Shown here one piece after another: positions 18,239 through 25,906 of a stretch of 64,000 nucleotides of DNA. The stretch comes from Burkholderia sp. MS389 (GTDB taxonomy: Bacteria; Pseudomonadota; Gammaproteobacteria; Burkholderiales; Burkholderiaceae). Made by a program: the position numbers and the translations under genes. Each line of letters begins with the position of its first letter. The first letter of the stretch is position 1. The DNA is taken from the NCBI RefSeq assembly GCF_016899425.1, contig NZ_CP045994.1, forward strand, positions 2,728,001 through 2,792,000, written 5' to 3'. The notes under the pieces were generated by a model that saw nothing but the letters and a program-made list of their open reading frames with translations, had not been told where the DNA came from and did not search any database.

Positions 18239-18247
18239 GGAGACAAC

Positions 18248-19552
18248 ATGGCAACATCGACGCAATCGCTGCCGGGCTCGTCCGGCGCATTCGAGGAAGC
18301 AACCTATCGCAAGGTGTCGTGGCGGCTCCTGCCGCTGCTGCTGCTGTGCTACGTGGTCGCGTATCTGGACCGCGTGAACGTCGGGTTCGCGAAGCTGCAG
18401 ATGGCGAGCGACCTGAACCTGAGCGATACCGTGTACGGGCTCGGCGCGGGGATCTTCTTCTTCGGCTATTTCCTGTTCGAGGTGCCGAGCAACATCATCC
18501 TGCACAAGGTGGGCGCCCGCGTGTGGATCGCCCGCATCATGGCGACGTGGGGCGTGATCTCGATCCTGACGATGTTCGTCACGACGCCCGCGATGTTCTA
18601 CGTGATGCGCTTCCTGCTCGGCGTCGCGGAAGCAGGCTTCTTCCCCGGCGTGATCCTCTACCTCACCTACTGGTATCCCGCGCACCGGCGCGGCCGGATG
18701 ACGACGTTCTTCATGACGGCCGTCGCGCTGTCCGGCGTGATCGGCGGGCCGATCTCGGGCTTCATCCTGAAGGCGTTCGACGGTGTAAGCGGCTGGCACG
18801 GCTGGCAATGGCTGTTCCTGCTCGAAGGCATTCCGTCGGTGCTCGCCGGCGTACTCGTGTTCTTCGCGCTCGACGAGCGGATCGCGAAGGCGACGTGGCT
18901 CACCGACGAAGAAAAGGCGCTGCTCGCCCGCAACGTCGACGCCGAGGAAGCCACCAAGGAAGACCCGCCGCTCGGCGCCGTGATGTCGAGCCCGCGCGTC
19001 TGGCTGATGGCGCTGATCTATTTCTCGTTCGTGATGGGGCTCTACGGCGTCGGCTTCTGGCTGCCGACGATCATCAAGGCGACGGGCGTGACCGACACGG
19101 TCATGATCGGCCTGCTGTCGGCGATTCCGTATGCGGCCGCGGTGGTCGCGATGATCCTGATCGCGCGCAGCGCGGACAAGCGCCGCGAACGCCGCTGGCA
19201 CCTCGCGATTCCGGCCGCGATCGGCGCGCTCGGCCTCGTGCTGTCGGTGATCTGGGCCCACCAGACCGCGCTCGCGATGCTCGGCCTCACGCTCGCGACG
19301 ATCGGCATCCTGACGACGCTGCCGCTGTTCTGGAGCCTGCCGACCGCCTTCCTCGGCGGCACGGCCGCCGCGGCCGGCATCGCGATGATCAACTCGATCG
19401 GCAACCTCGCGGGCTTCCTGAGCCCGTACCTGATGGGCTGGCTCAAGCAGATAACGGGCAGCAACGATGCGGGCATGTACATGCTGGCCGGGTTCCTCGT
19501 GCTCGGCGGGCTGCTGGCGCTGTCGGTGCCGAAGCGGCTCGTCGACAAGTGA
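18248..19552 (+). CDS. MFS transporter, anion:cation symporter (ACS) family
   Basis: Inner-membrane secondary transporter of 434 residues with about 12 hydrophobic helices. The ACS-family opening RLLPLLLLCYVVAYLDRVNVGFAKLQM and the helix 4-5 motif RFLLGVAEAGFFPGVILYLTYW are clear. Members carry organic anions such as hydroxyphenylacetate, tartrate, phthalate or glucarate with protons. It is preceded by two hairpin units and AGGAG. It shares its regulatory element with the dehydrogenase pair, so it probably imports their substrate. Confidence 0.9.
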   Translation: MATSTQSLPGSSGAFEEATYRKVSWRLLPLLLLCYVVAYLDRVNVGFAKLQMASDLNLSDTVYGLGAGIFFFGYFLFEVPSNIILHKVGARVWIARIMATWGVISILTMFVTTPAMFYVMRFLLGVAEAGFFPGVILYLTYWYPAHRRGRMTTFFMTAVALSGVIGGPISGFILKAFDGVSGWHGWQWLFLLEGIPSVLAGVLVFFALDERIAKATWLTDEEKALLARNVDAEEATKEDPPLGAVMSSPRVWLMALIYFSFVMGLYGVGFWLPTIIKATGVTDTVMIGLLSAIPYAAAVVAMILIARSADKRRERRWHLAIPAAIGALGLVLSVIWAHQTALAMLGLTLATIGILTTLPLFWSLPTAFLGGTAAAAGIAMINSIGNLAGFLSPYLMGWLKQITGSNDAGMYMLAGFLVLGGLLALSVPKRLVDK

Positions 19553-19623
19553 TGCGCGGCGCGTAAAGGCGCGGCCGGATCGATCGAACACGCCGGCCGA
19601 TTGCCGGCCCGTTTCTCCCCGAT

Positions 19624-19663
19624 ACGCCCCGACGTCCGGCATGGCCGGCCGCCGGGGCGTTTT
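19624..19663 (+). terminator. Rho-independent terminator after the MFS gene
   Basis: ACGCCCCG (19624-19631) pairs with CGGGGCGT (19653-19660), and T residues follow to 19663. The stem has a second GGCC-rich inner stem. It separates the catabolic cluster from the AT-rich promoter of the next operon. Confidence 0.65.
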
Positions 19664-19719
19664 CGATTCCGGACGGGCACAACCCGGATCGGCCGAGTGT
19701 CTCGCCCATCCGACGGCAG

Positions 19720-19799
19720 CCCCTTTATCACTCAAATTATTCCCTTATGCTCCTTTATATATGGAACAATAAAGACAATTAAGGAATTATCGATAGCTC
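19720..19799 (+). promoter_or_regulatory. AT-rich promoter region of the HTH/hydrolase-DUF4180 operon
   Basis: About 80 bp of markedly AT-rich sequence in a GC-rich chromosome. It contains direct repeats CCTTTAT (19722 and 19752) and an inverted repeat CTTTAT/ATAAAG (about 19753-19774), then an AAGGA before the ATG at 19800. These are plausible autoregulatory sites for the HTH protein encoded next. Confidence 0.45.
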
Positions 19800-20213
19800 A
19801 TGTTCCACACCGTCGAAGACACCGCCGCCCGCCTGCGCGTCCATCCGAAGACCGTCCTGCGGTTCATTCGCGACGGCAAGCTGCGCGCGACGCGGGTCGG
19901 CCGTGCCTACCGCATCCTCGACGCCGACCTCGCCGCGTTCGCCCGGACGGAGCCGGCCTCGCCCGCGCCGCGTGCGGTGCGCGTCACCAGCATCGTCGAC
20001 GTTCCCGATGCGTCGCAGTCGCTGCACCAGTACCTGTCGCGGTCGCTGCACGCGATGGCGTCCGGCCGCACATCGTACGTCGACCCCGTGCGAATCGACG
20101 TCACGTTCGATCCCGCCTCGAGCATGGTCAAGATCATCGTGACCGCGACACCGGCCGACACGGCCGCGCTGATGTCGTCGCTCGACATGCTGCTCCAGCA
20201 AAGCGGGACATGA
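19800..20213 (+). CDS. Excisionase-like helix-turn-helix DNA-binding protein
   Basis: A 137-residue protein. Residues 1-48 are a MerR/excisionase-type helix-turn-helix (FHTVEDTAARLRVHPKTVLRF, then IRDGKLRATRVGRAYRILDADLAAF). The remaining 85 residues are an unrecognised C-terminal domain with strands near VTFDPASSMVKIIVTA. It overlaps the next gene by ATGA (20210-20213) and so is coupled to it. No integrase or phage gene is near, so it is better read as a transcription factor than as a recombination factor. Confidence 0.8.
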   Translation: MFHTVEDTAARLRVHPKTVLRFIRDGKLRATRVGRAYRILDADLAAFARTEPASPAPRAVRVTSIVDVPDASQSLHQYLSRSLHAMASGRTSYVDPVRIDVTFDPASSMVKIIVTATPADTAALMSSLDMLLQQSGT

Positions 20214-21436
20214 GCGCAATCTTCAAGTCACCCCGCCATGCCCGCGCGATTCGCGCCGCGTACGCGGCCGCGCTGTCGCACTGGCCGGCCGGGCATCGGC
20301 GCGTCACCGTGCAAACGCGTCATGGCGCGACGCACGTCATCGCCTGCGGCCCCGAACACGCGCCGCCGGTCGTACTGATCCACGGCGCCCAGACGACGGC
20401 GGCAAGCTGGCAGCATCACGCGACCGACTGGGCGACGCACTTCCGGCTCTACGCGATCGACGTGATCGGCGAAGCGGGACCGAGCGCGCCGTCGCGCCCG
20501 CCGCTCGCGGGCGACGCCTATGCGCAGTGGCTCGACGACGTGCTCGACGGCCTGCAGGTGTCGCGCGCCGCGTTCGTCGGCATCTCGCTCGGCGCGCGAA
20601 CGGCGCTCGACTTCGCGTTGCGGCGGCCGCCGCGCGTCACCCGGCTCGCGCTGCTCTGCCCGTCCGGCATCGGCAGGCAGAAGCCGTTTCTGTGGTGGGC
20701 GCTGCCGCTGTTGCTGCTTGGCGATGCCGGGCGCGCATGCGTGCGGCGGCGCGTGCTGGGTCGCCTGCCACCCGCATCGACGCCGGCCGAACGGGACGCG
20801 CTCGCACTGATGCGCGCCGTCGATCGCGGCGTTCGGCCGCGCATCGAGCCGATTCCGGTATTCGACGACACCATGCTCCGCACGTTATCGATGCCCGTGC
20901 TGGCGATCGTCGGAGGCCGCGACGTGATGCTCGATTCCCGCGACACGCAGGATCGCCTGACGCGCCTCGTGCCGCACGCGCAGGTGCGGTTTCTTCCCGA
21001 GCAGCCTCACTTCATCCGCGGACAGCGCGACACCGTGCGCACTTTTCTCTCATCGACGGACACGCTCGACATGCCCCATCGAATCGTTCAGGCCGCCGGC
21101 AGCCGCGTGCTGGTCCGCGATCCTTCCGCCGGCCTCGTGCAACGGGAAAGCGACGCGCTCGATCTCGTCGCGCTCGCGCACGAGCATGAAGCCGACTGGA
21201 TCGCGGTCGCGGCGGACACGCTGCATGACGACTTCTACCGGCTCGACAGCAGGCTGGCCGGCGTCGTGCTGCAAAAGCTGGCCAACTACGGCGTCCGGCT
21301 CGGCGTGGTCGGCGACATCGACCGCCGGCTCGCGCGCAGCGAAGCGCTGCGCGCGCTCGTTCGCGAGTGCAATCGCGGAAAATCGGTCTGGTTCGTCGCG
21401 AGCGAGGACGACCTGCTGCGCAGGCTCGGCGCGTAA
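20210..21436 (+). CDS. Alpha/beta hydrolase fused to a DUF4180 domain
   Basis: A 408-residue two-domain protein. Residues 1 to about 287 form an alpha/beta hydrolase: oxyanion motif VLIHGAQTT, nucleophile serine 126 in GISLGA, aspartate in VGGRDVMLD and histidine in PEQPHFIRG. Residues 288-408 match my recollection of DUF4180: ADWIAV, DDFYRLDSRLAGVVLQKL and NYGVRLGVVGDI. An in-frame ATG at 21071 (residue 288) could make DUF4180 alone. Both halves also occur singly. The substrate is unknown. Translation is coupled to the HTH gene. Confidence 0.8.
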   Translation: MSAIFKSPRHARAIRAAYAAALSHWPAGHRRVTVQTRHGATHVIACGPEHAPPVVLIHGAQTTAASWQHHATDWATHFRLYAIDVIGEAGPSAPSRPPLAGDAYAQWLDDVLDGLQVSRAAFVGISLGARTALDFALRRPPRVTRLALLCPSGIGRQKPFLWWALPLLLLGDAGRACVRRRVLGRLPPASTPAERDALALMRAVDRGVRPRIEPIPVFDDTMLRTLSMPVLAIVGGRDVMLDSRDTQDRLTRLVPHAQVRFLPEQPHFIRGQRDTVRTFLSSTDTLDMPHRIVQAAGSRVLVRDPSAGLVQRESDALDLVALAHEHEADWIAVAADTLHDDFYRLDSRLAGVVLQKLANYGVRLGVVGDIDRRLARSEALRALVRECNRGKSVWFVASEDDLLRRLGA

Positions 21437-21470
21437 CGCGCCGCAGGCCGCTCCTGCCTCGCCACAGGCG

Positions 21471-21511
21471 AAAAAAAGCCCCGAAGGCCGATCGGCGTTC
21501 GGGGCTTTTTA
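21471..21511. terminator. Bidirectional terminator between hydrolase and hemY
   Basis: AAGCCCCGAA (21476-21485) pairs with TTCGGGGCTT (21498-21507). It is flanked by seven A residues on the left and by T residues on the right, so it can end transcription from both converging operons. Confidence 0.85.
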
Positions 21512-21533
21512 CGCGGCGCAGCGCAGCGCCGCG

Positions 21534-22721
21534 TCACACGACGGTGATCGCGAGCGCGCTTTCGCGGTAGTGCTTCGCGGCCTTGTCGGTTTCGCCGAGC
21601 TGCTCGAACAGGCGGGCGAGCGCGCGATGCGCGCGCACCTTCAGCGCCTCGTTGTCGGCCAGCTTCAGCGCCGATTCGAGGAACGACTGCGCCTTGCCCC
21701 ACAGCTGCTGCTGCTGGCAGAGGCGGCCGAGTGCGAACAGCAGGTCGGCATCTTCCGGATGATCCTTCTTCCAGCCTTCGGCCTTCTGGATCAACGGCAG
21801 CGCATCGGCGCCGGCCGTATCCGGGTAACGGCGCAGCAGGCGCGCATCCCAGTTGTGCGCGAGCGCGTCCTCGACGATACGGCGCGCTTCGTTGCGGCGC
21901 TCGAGCGGCACGAGCAGCTCGGCCGCGAGATCGGCCAGGCGCGGCGACTGGCGCTCGACCGGCGACAGCGACTGCCACACTTCGAGCAGCGCTTCGGGGT
22001 CGTGCCGGCGTTCGCGCAGCAGGTTTTCCGCCGCCTGCTGGCGCAGCCGCACGGCCGCGGCCGGATGCAGCGCCTCGCGCTTTTCGAGCGCCTTCGCGAG
22101 CTTCAGCACCTCGGCCCAGTTCTTCAGTTGCTGCTGCGCACGCAGCGCGACCTGCTGCGCATGGATGCGCTTGCCGCCGGCCTGCATGTCGGCCAGCGCG
22201 GCAAGCGCGCCGTCCGCGTCGCGGGCGTCCGCGCGCATGTCGGCCGCGGCGAGCAGCCGTGCATCCTGCCATTCGGGCGCGTCGACCTTCGACAGCCAGT
22301 CGTCGCGGCGCGTGTACTCGTGCATCCGGTGCGCGGCCGTGGCGCCGACGAGACTCGCGGCGCCCAGGTTCGCATCGACCGACAACGCTTCACGCGCGGC
22401 CTTCTCCGCACGCGAGAAGCGGCCCGCGTACAGGTTCGCGATCGCATCGCGCAGCGACGCCTGCGCCTTCTCGTTGCGCGAACGCGCGCGATACGCGGCG
22501 ACCCGCTGCGGCATGCGCCAGATGTTGCGCACGATGCGCAGCAGCGCGTACACGACGATGAACAGCACGACGATGGCGATCACGAACAGGTTCAGCGACA
22601 CGTCGATCCGGTACGGCGGATAGACGAGCAGCACCTGCCCCGCGTCGAAACGGCCGACGGTGGCGAGCGCCGCGGCGATCGCGAACAGGACCGCGAGCCA
22701 GACGATTCCTCGAAGCGTCAT
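21534..22721 (-). CDS. hemY: HemY protein, TPR-containing inner-membrane protein of the heme operon
   Basis: A 395-residue protein with two N-terminal membrane helices (about residues 4-24 and 42-64) and a cytoplasmic region of tetratricopeptide-like helices. It matches proteobacterial HemY (HemY_N, RMPQRVAAYRARSRNEKAQASLRDAIANLYAGRF). This is the TPR HemY, not the Bacillus oxidase of the same name; its role in heme synthesis is inferred from the operon. It begins two bases after the hemDX stop and is last in hemC-hemDX-hemY. Confidence 0.9.
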   Translation of the reverse strand: MTLRGIVWLAVLFAIAAALATVGRFDAGQVLLVYPPYRIDVSLNLFVIAIVVLFIVVYALLRIVRNIWRMPQRVAAYRARSRNEKAQASLRDAIANLYAGRFSRAEKAAREALSVDANLGAASLVGATAAHRMHEYTRRDDWLSKVDAPEWQDARLLAAADMRADARDADGALAALADMQAGGKRIHAQQVALRAQQQLKNWAEVLKLAKALEKREALHPAAAVRLRQQAAENLLRERRHDPEALLEVWQSLSPVERQSPRLADLAAELLVPLERRNEARRIVEDALAHNWDARLLRRYPDTAGADALPLIQKAEGWKKDHPEDADLLFALGRLCQQQQLWGKAQSFLESALKLADNEALKVRAHRALARLFEQLGETDKAAKHYRESALAITVV

Positions 22722-22723
22722 CG

Positions 22724-24694
22724 TTACCCCCGGCTCTTGAACTGCTGAACGGCGTTCAGGCTCGTGTTCAGGTTCGGCACCGCGACCGTCAGCGATGCGC
22801 CGTCAACCTGCCTGAGCAGATCCTCGACGGTCTGCGTGTCCTTCGACGCCTGATCGAAATACTTGCCGAGCGACGCCTGCGCGGCGTGCAGATCGGCCTT
22901 CATCGCGCTGTCGTTGCGCGCCAGCAGCGACAGCCGTGCGGTGAGCAGGCGCAGCTTCACGTTCTCGCGCACGAAGTAGCCCTGGTCGGGCGACGCGAGC
23001 ATCGCGTCCGCGTTGTCGATCCGGCGCACCTGCACGAGACCCTTCAATTGCTGGCCGAGGCCGGCCGAGAACGCGTGCCACCACACCTTCCAGCGCGGCT
23101 CGCCGGCGGCGACCGACGACGCGGCGTCGGCCGGCGCGGCCTTCGGCGCCGCGTGCGGCACGATCGCCTCGCCGGACAGCGGCAGCGCGTCGATCTTGGC
23201 GATCGCGTCGTCGAGCTTGATCGCGAGGCCGGTGAGATCGGCTGCCGGCGCGGCCTTCAGCTTCTCGATGTCCTGCGCGAGCGCCTTGCGCACCGTGACG
23301 GCCTGTGCGCTCTGCGACGTCGCGAGACGCGCGTCGGCGTTCTGCAGCGCGATCAGCGCGAGCTGCGTGTTGCCGGTCAGTTGAAGCTGCTGGCTCGCGC
23401 TGGACAGCATCTGGTCGACTTCCTCGAGCATCCACGCATCGCGGTTGCGCGACAGGTCCTGGTATTGCTGCTGCAGCGCCTGCTGCGCGCTCTGCGCATC
23501 GGCGAGCTTGCCGTCGAGCTGCGCGAGCTGCGTGTCGACCTGGTGCGTGCCGGCGAGCGCCTGCTCGGTCTTCGTCCGCGTTTCGGCCGCTTGCGCGTCG
23601 AGCGCCTTCTGGCGCGCGACGAACGTGCCGTCGAGCCGGTCGATCTTGCGGTTCAGCGCGTAGCCGCCGACACCCGCCGCGCAGCCGAGCACGACGACGA
23701 CGAACCACAGCACCGCGCTGCCGCCGCGGCGCGCACGCGGTTCGGGCGCGCGATAAGGAGGGCTGGACGGCGGCGCGGAGGCAGCGGCCGGCTGGGAAGC
23801 GACGCTTTTGGAATCGTTGGTATCTGTCATGCGTTTAGTCACCGGTGCGGCTGTCGCCGGTTGGACGGCCTCGTCGGCCATCGTTCGAAACGCGCGGACG
23901 ATGCGCTCATCGCCCGCGCCAGTCAGCGTAATCCTATCAAAACCCAATGCGCGCGCGGTCTGCTCGATCCGCGGGTGCGGCGTGACGAGCGGCGCATGCT
24001 TCAGCGCGTCGATCTCGGCATCGTTCAGGTGGGCCCGCGCGAGCGCGTGCAGGTTGCGCACGCCTTCCGAGCTCGTGACGAGCCACGCGTGCGGCTGGCC
24101 GTCGAGCAGCGCGTGCACGCGCTCCCACGCGCCGACGCGCGGCTCGGGCACGACGCGCCGGTACGCGGCGACGAGCGTGACGTCCGCACCGGCCTCGCGC
24201 AGGCGCTCGGCGAGCCATTCGCGCCCGCCGTCGCCGCGCACGATCAGCACGCGCTCGCCCGCCAGCGCCTGCGCGCCGCCGAACGCGGCGTCGATGCTCG
24301 CGAACAGGCTTTCCGAATCGTAATGGGGCACGCCGCCGTCGGCCGGCGCCTGCGGCGCGATCACGCGATGCGCGGGCGCCGCGATGCCGTGGCGCTCGAG
24401 CGCCGCGACGCTGCCGGGCCCGACCACGCCGACCGGCAGCGCGTTCGGCCAGATCGCGCCGTAGCGCGCGAGCGCGCGGTCGATCGCGTTCGGCGACACG
24501 AAGATCACCAGCGCGTAGTCGGCCAGCGCCGCGAACGCGGCGTCGAGCGGCGCCGGATCGTCGACCGGCGCGATATCGATCAGCGGGAATTCGAGCACGT
24601 CGCAGCCGGCGTCGGCCAGTTGCGACGCAAGCGCGTCGGACTGGCCGTCCGGACGCGTCAGGACAGCGGTGAACGCGCGCGCGCCGCCCGCCAT
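22724..24694 (-). CDS. hemDX: Fused uroporphyrinogen-III synthase HemD / membrane protein HemX
   Basis: A 656-residue fusion. Residues 1 to about 270 are uroporphyrinogen-III synthase, which closes hydroxymethylbilane with ring-D inversion (VLTRPDGQSDALASQL, VSPNAIDRAL, VTSSEGVRNL). Residues 289-656 are HemX: a Pro/Ala linker, one membrane helix at about 325-347, then a long Ala/Gln coiled coil (AQLDGKLADAQSAQQALQQQ) and a C-terminal domain. Separate hemD and hemX are usual in enterobacteria. An in-frame ATG at 23830 could start HemX alone. The start overlaps the hemC stop by one base (TGATG). Confidence 0.92.
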   Translation of the reverse strand: MAGGARAFTAVLTRPDGQSDALASQLADAGCDVLEFPLIDIAPVDDPAPLDAAFAALADYALVIFVSPNAIDRALARYGAIWPNALPVGVVGPGSVAALERHGIAAPAHRVIAPQAPADGGVPHYDSESLFASIDAAFGGAQALAGERVLIVRGDGGREWLAERLREAGADVTLVAAYRRVVPEPRVGAWERVHALLDGQPHAWLVTSSEGVRNLHALARAHLNDAEIDALKHAPLVTPHPRIEQTARALGFDRITLTGAGDERIVRAFRTMADEAVQPATAAPVTKRMTDTNDSKSVASQPAAASAPPSSPPYRAPEPRARRGGSAVLWFVVVVLGCAAGVGGYALNRKIDRLDGTFVARQKALDAQAAETRTKTEQALAGTHQVDTQLAQLDGKLADAQSAQQALQQQYQDLSRNRDAWMLEEVDQMLSSASQQLQLTGNTQLALIALQNADARLATSQSAQAVTVRKALAQDIEKLKAAPAADLTGLAIKLDDAIAKIDALPLSGEAIVPHAAPKAAPADAASSVAAGEPRWKVWWHAFSAGLGQQLKGLVQVRRIDNADAMLASPDQGYFVRENVKLRLLTARLSLLARNDSAMKADLHAAQASLGKYFDQASKDTQTVEDLLRQVDGASLTVAVPNLNTSLNAVQQFKSRG

Positions 24695-25698
24695 CAGGCG
24701 TCGCCCTTGCCCGCGGCCTGCGAGCTCGCGAGCAGCGCCTGGACGATGTCGAGCGCGCCTTGCGCCTCGAGTTCGTCGGACACCGCGCGGCCGAGTGCGA
24801 GCGCATCGGCGACGGTCACGACCGCGCCGCACGCGTCGGCCGTCAGCACGCGCTTGCCGTCGGTGGTCGACACGCGGCCCGTCAGGTACAGCTCGCCCGC
24901 GCGCCACACCGCGTGCGCGGCGAGCGGCACCTCGCAGCTGCCGCCGAGCGCGCGCGACACCATCCGCTCGGCCTCGACCGCGAGCGCGGTCCGCGGGTCG
25001 TGCAGCGGCGCGAGCCACGCGGCGACGTCGTCGCGGTGCGCGGCGATCTCGATGCCGAGCGCGCCCTGGCCGGCCGCAGGCGGGCTGGCCTCGACATCGA
25101 GCAGCGCGCGGATCCGCGTTTCGAGGCCGAGGCGCTTCAGGCCGGCGGCCGCGAGGATGATCGCCGCGTAGTCTCCGCGGTCGAGCTTCGCGAGGCGCGT
25201 GTCGAGGTTGCCGCGCAGCGGCAGGACCTCGAGATGCGGATAGCGCGAACGCAGCATCGCCTCGCGGCGCAGGCTCGACGTGCCGACGACCGCGCCGGCC
25301 GGCAGCGCGTCGAGCGACGCGTAGTCGTTCGACACGAACGCATCGCGCGGGTCTTCGCGTTCCATGATCGCGGCGAGCGAGAAGCCGTCGGGCAGCGCCA
25401 TCGGCACGTCCTTCAGCGAATGCACGGCGAGATCGGCGCGGCCGTCGGCCAGCGCGGCCTCCAGTTCCTTCACGAACAGGCCCTTGCCGCCGACCTTCGA
25501 CAGCGTGCGATCGAGAATCTGATCGCCGCGCGTCGTCATCCCGAGGATTTTCACGTCACAAGCTGGATATAATTTGCGCAGCGCATCACGCACATGTTCG
25601 GCTTGCCACATCGCCAGGCGGCTCTCGCGCGAAGCAATCGTCAACGTCGCGGGCGGCTGTGCCTGCTGCGGCCCGGCCGCGGGGGTCTCGGAATTCAT
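24694..25698 (-). CDS. hemC: Hydroxymethylbilane synthase (porphobilinogen deaminase)
   Basis: Polymerises four porphobilinogens into hydroxymethylbilane; 334 residues. The cofactor-carrying cysteine lies in [12 protein letters not shown], and the substrate-binding segments [31 protein letters not shown] and LRGNLDTRL are all present. A Gln/Ala/Pro-rich N-terminal 20 residues precede the fold. It is first of hemC-hemDX-hemY and diverges from ppc across 208 bp, which should hold both promoters. Confidence 0.95.
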   Translation of the reverse strand: MNSETPAAGPQQAQPPATLTIASRESRLAMWQAEHVRDALRKLYPACDVKILGMTTRGDQILDRTLSKVGGKGLFVKELEAALADGRADLAVHSLKDVPMALPDGFSLAAIMEREDPRDAFVSNDYASLDALPAGAVVGTSSLRREAMLRSRYPHLEVLPLRGNLDTRLAKLDRGDYAAIILAAAGLKRLGLETRIRALLDVEASPPAAGQGALGIEIAAHRDDVAAWLAPLHDPRTALAVEAERMVSRALGGSCEVPLAAHAVWRAGELYLTGRVSTTDGKRVLTADACGAVVTVADALALGRAVSDELEAQGALDIVQALLASSQAAGKGDA

Positions 25699-25906
25699 TG
25701 CTGGAACATCGAAGGACGGGATTGAAGATCGAACAATGGTAGCACGCACGCCCCGGCCCGCCCGGGCCCGAAGCCTGCGCCCGGCCTGCTTCCGCGCGGG
25801 TCGCGGCGCCGTTGTGCGGATGTGTCGCACGTAGCTGGTTGCTTGACCGCAGTTCCCGCAGTTTCCGCAGTTCCTTTTGACTCGAGCTTTCCCAAGGAAA
25901 CCCATC

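Noticed and set aside
19800..20213. Phage or integrative-element excisionase
   Set aside because: No integrase, attachment repeats or other mobile genes are nearby, and the gene is coupled to a hydrolase.
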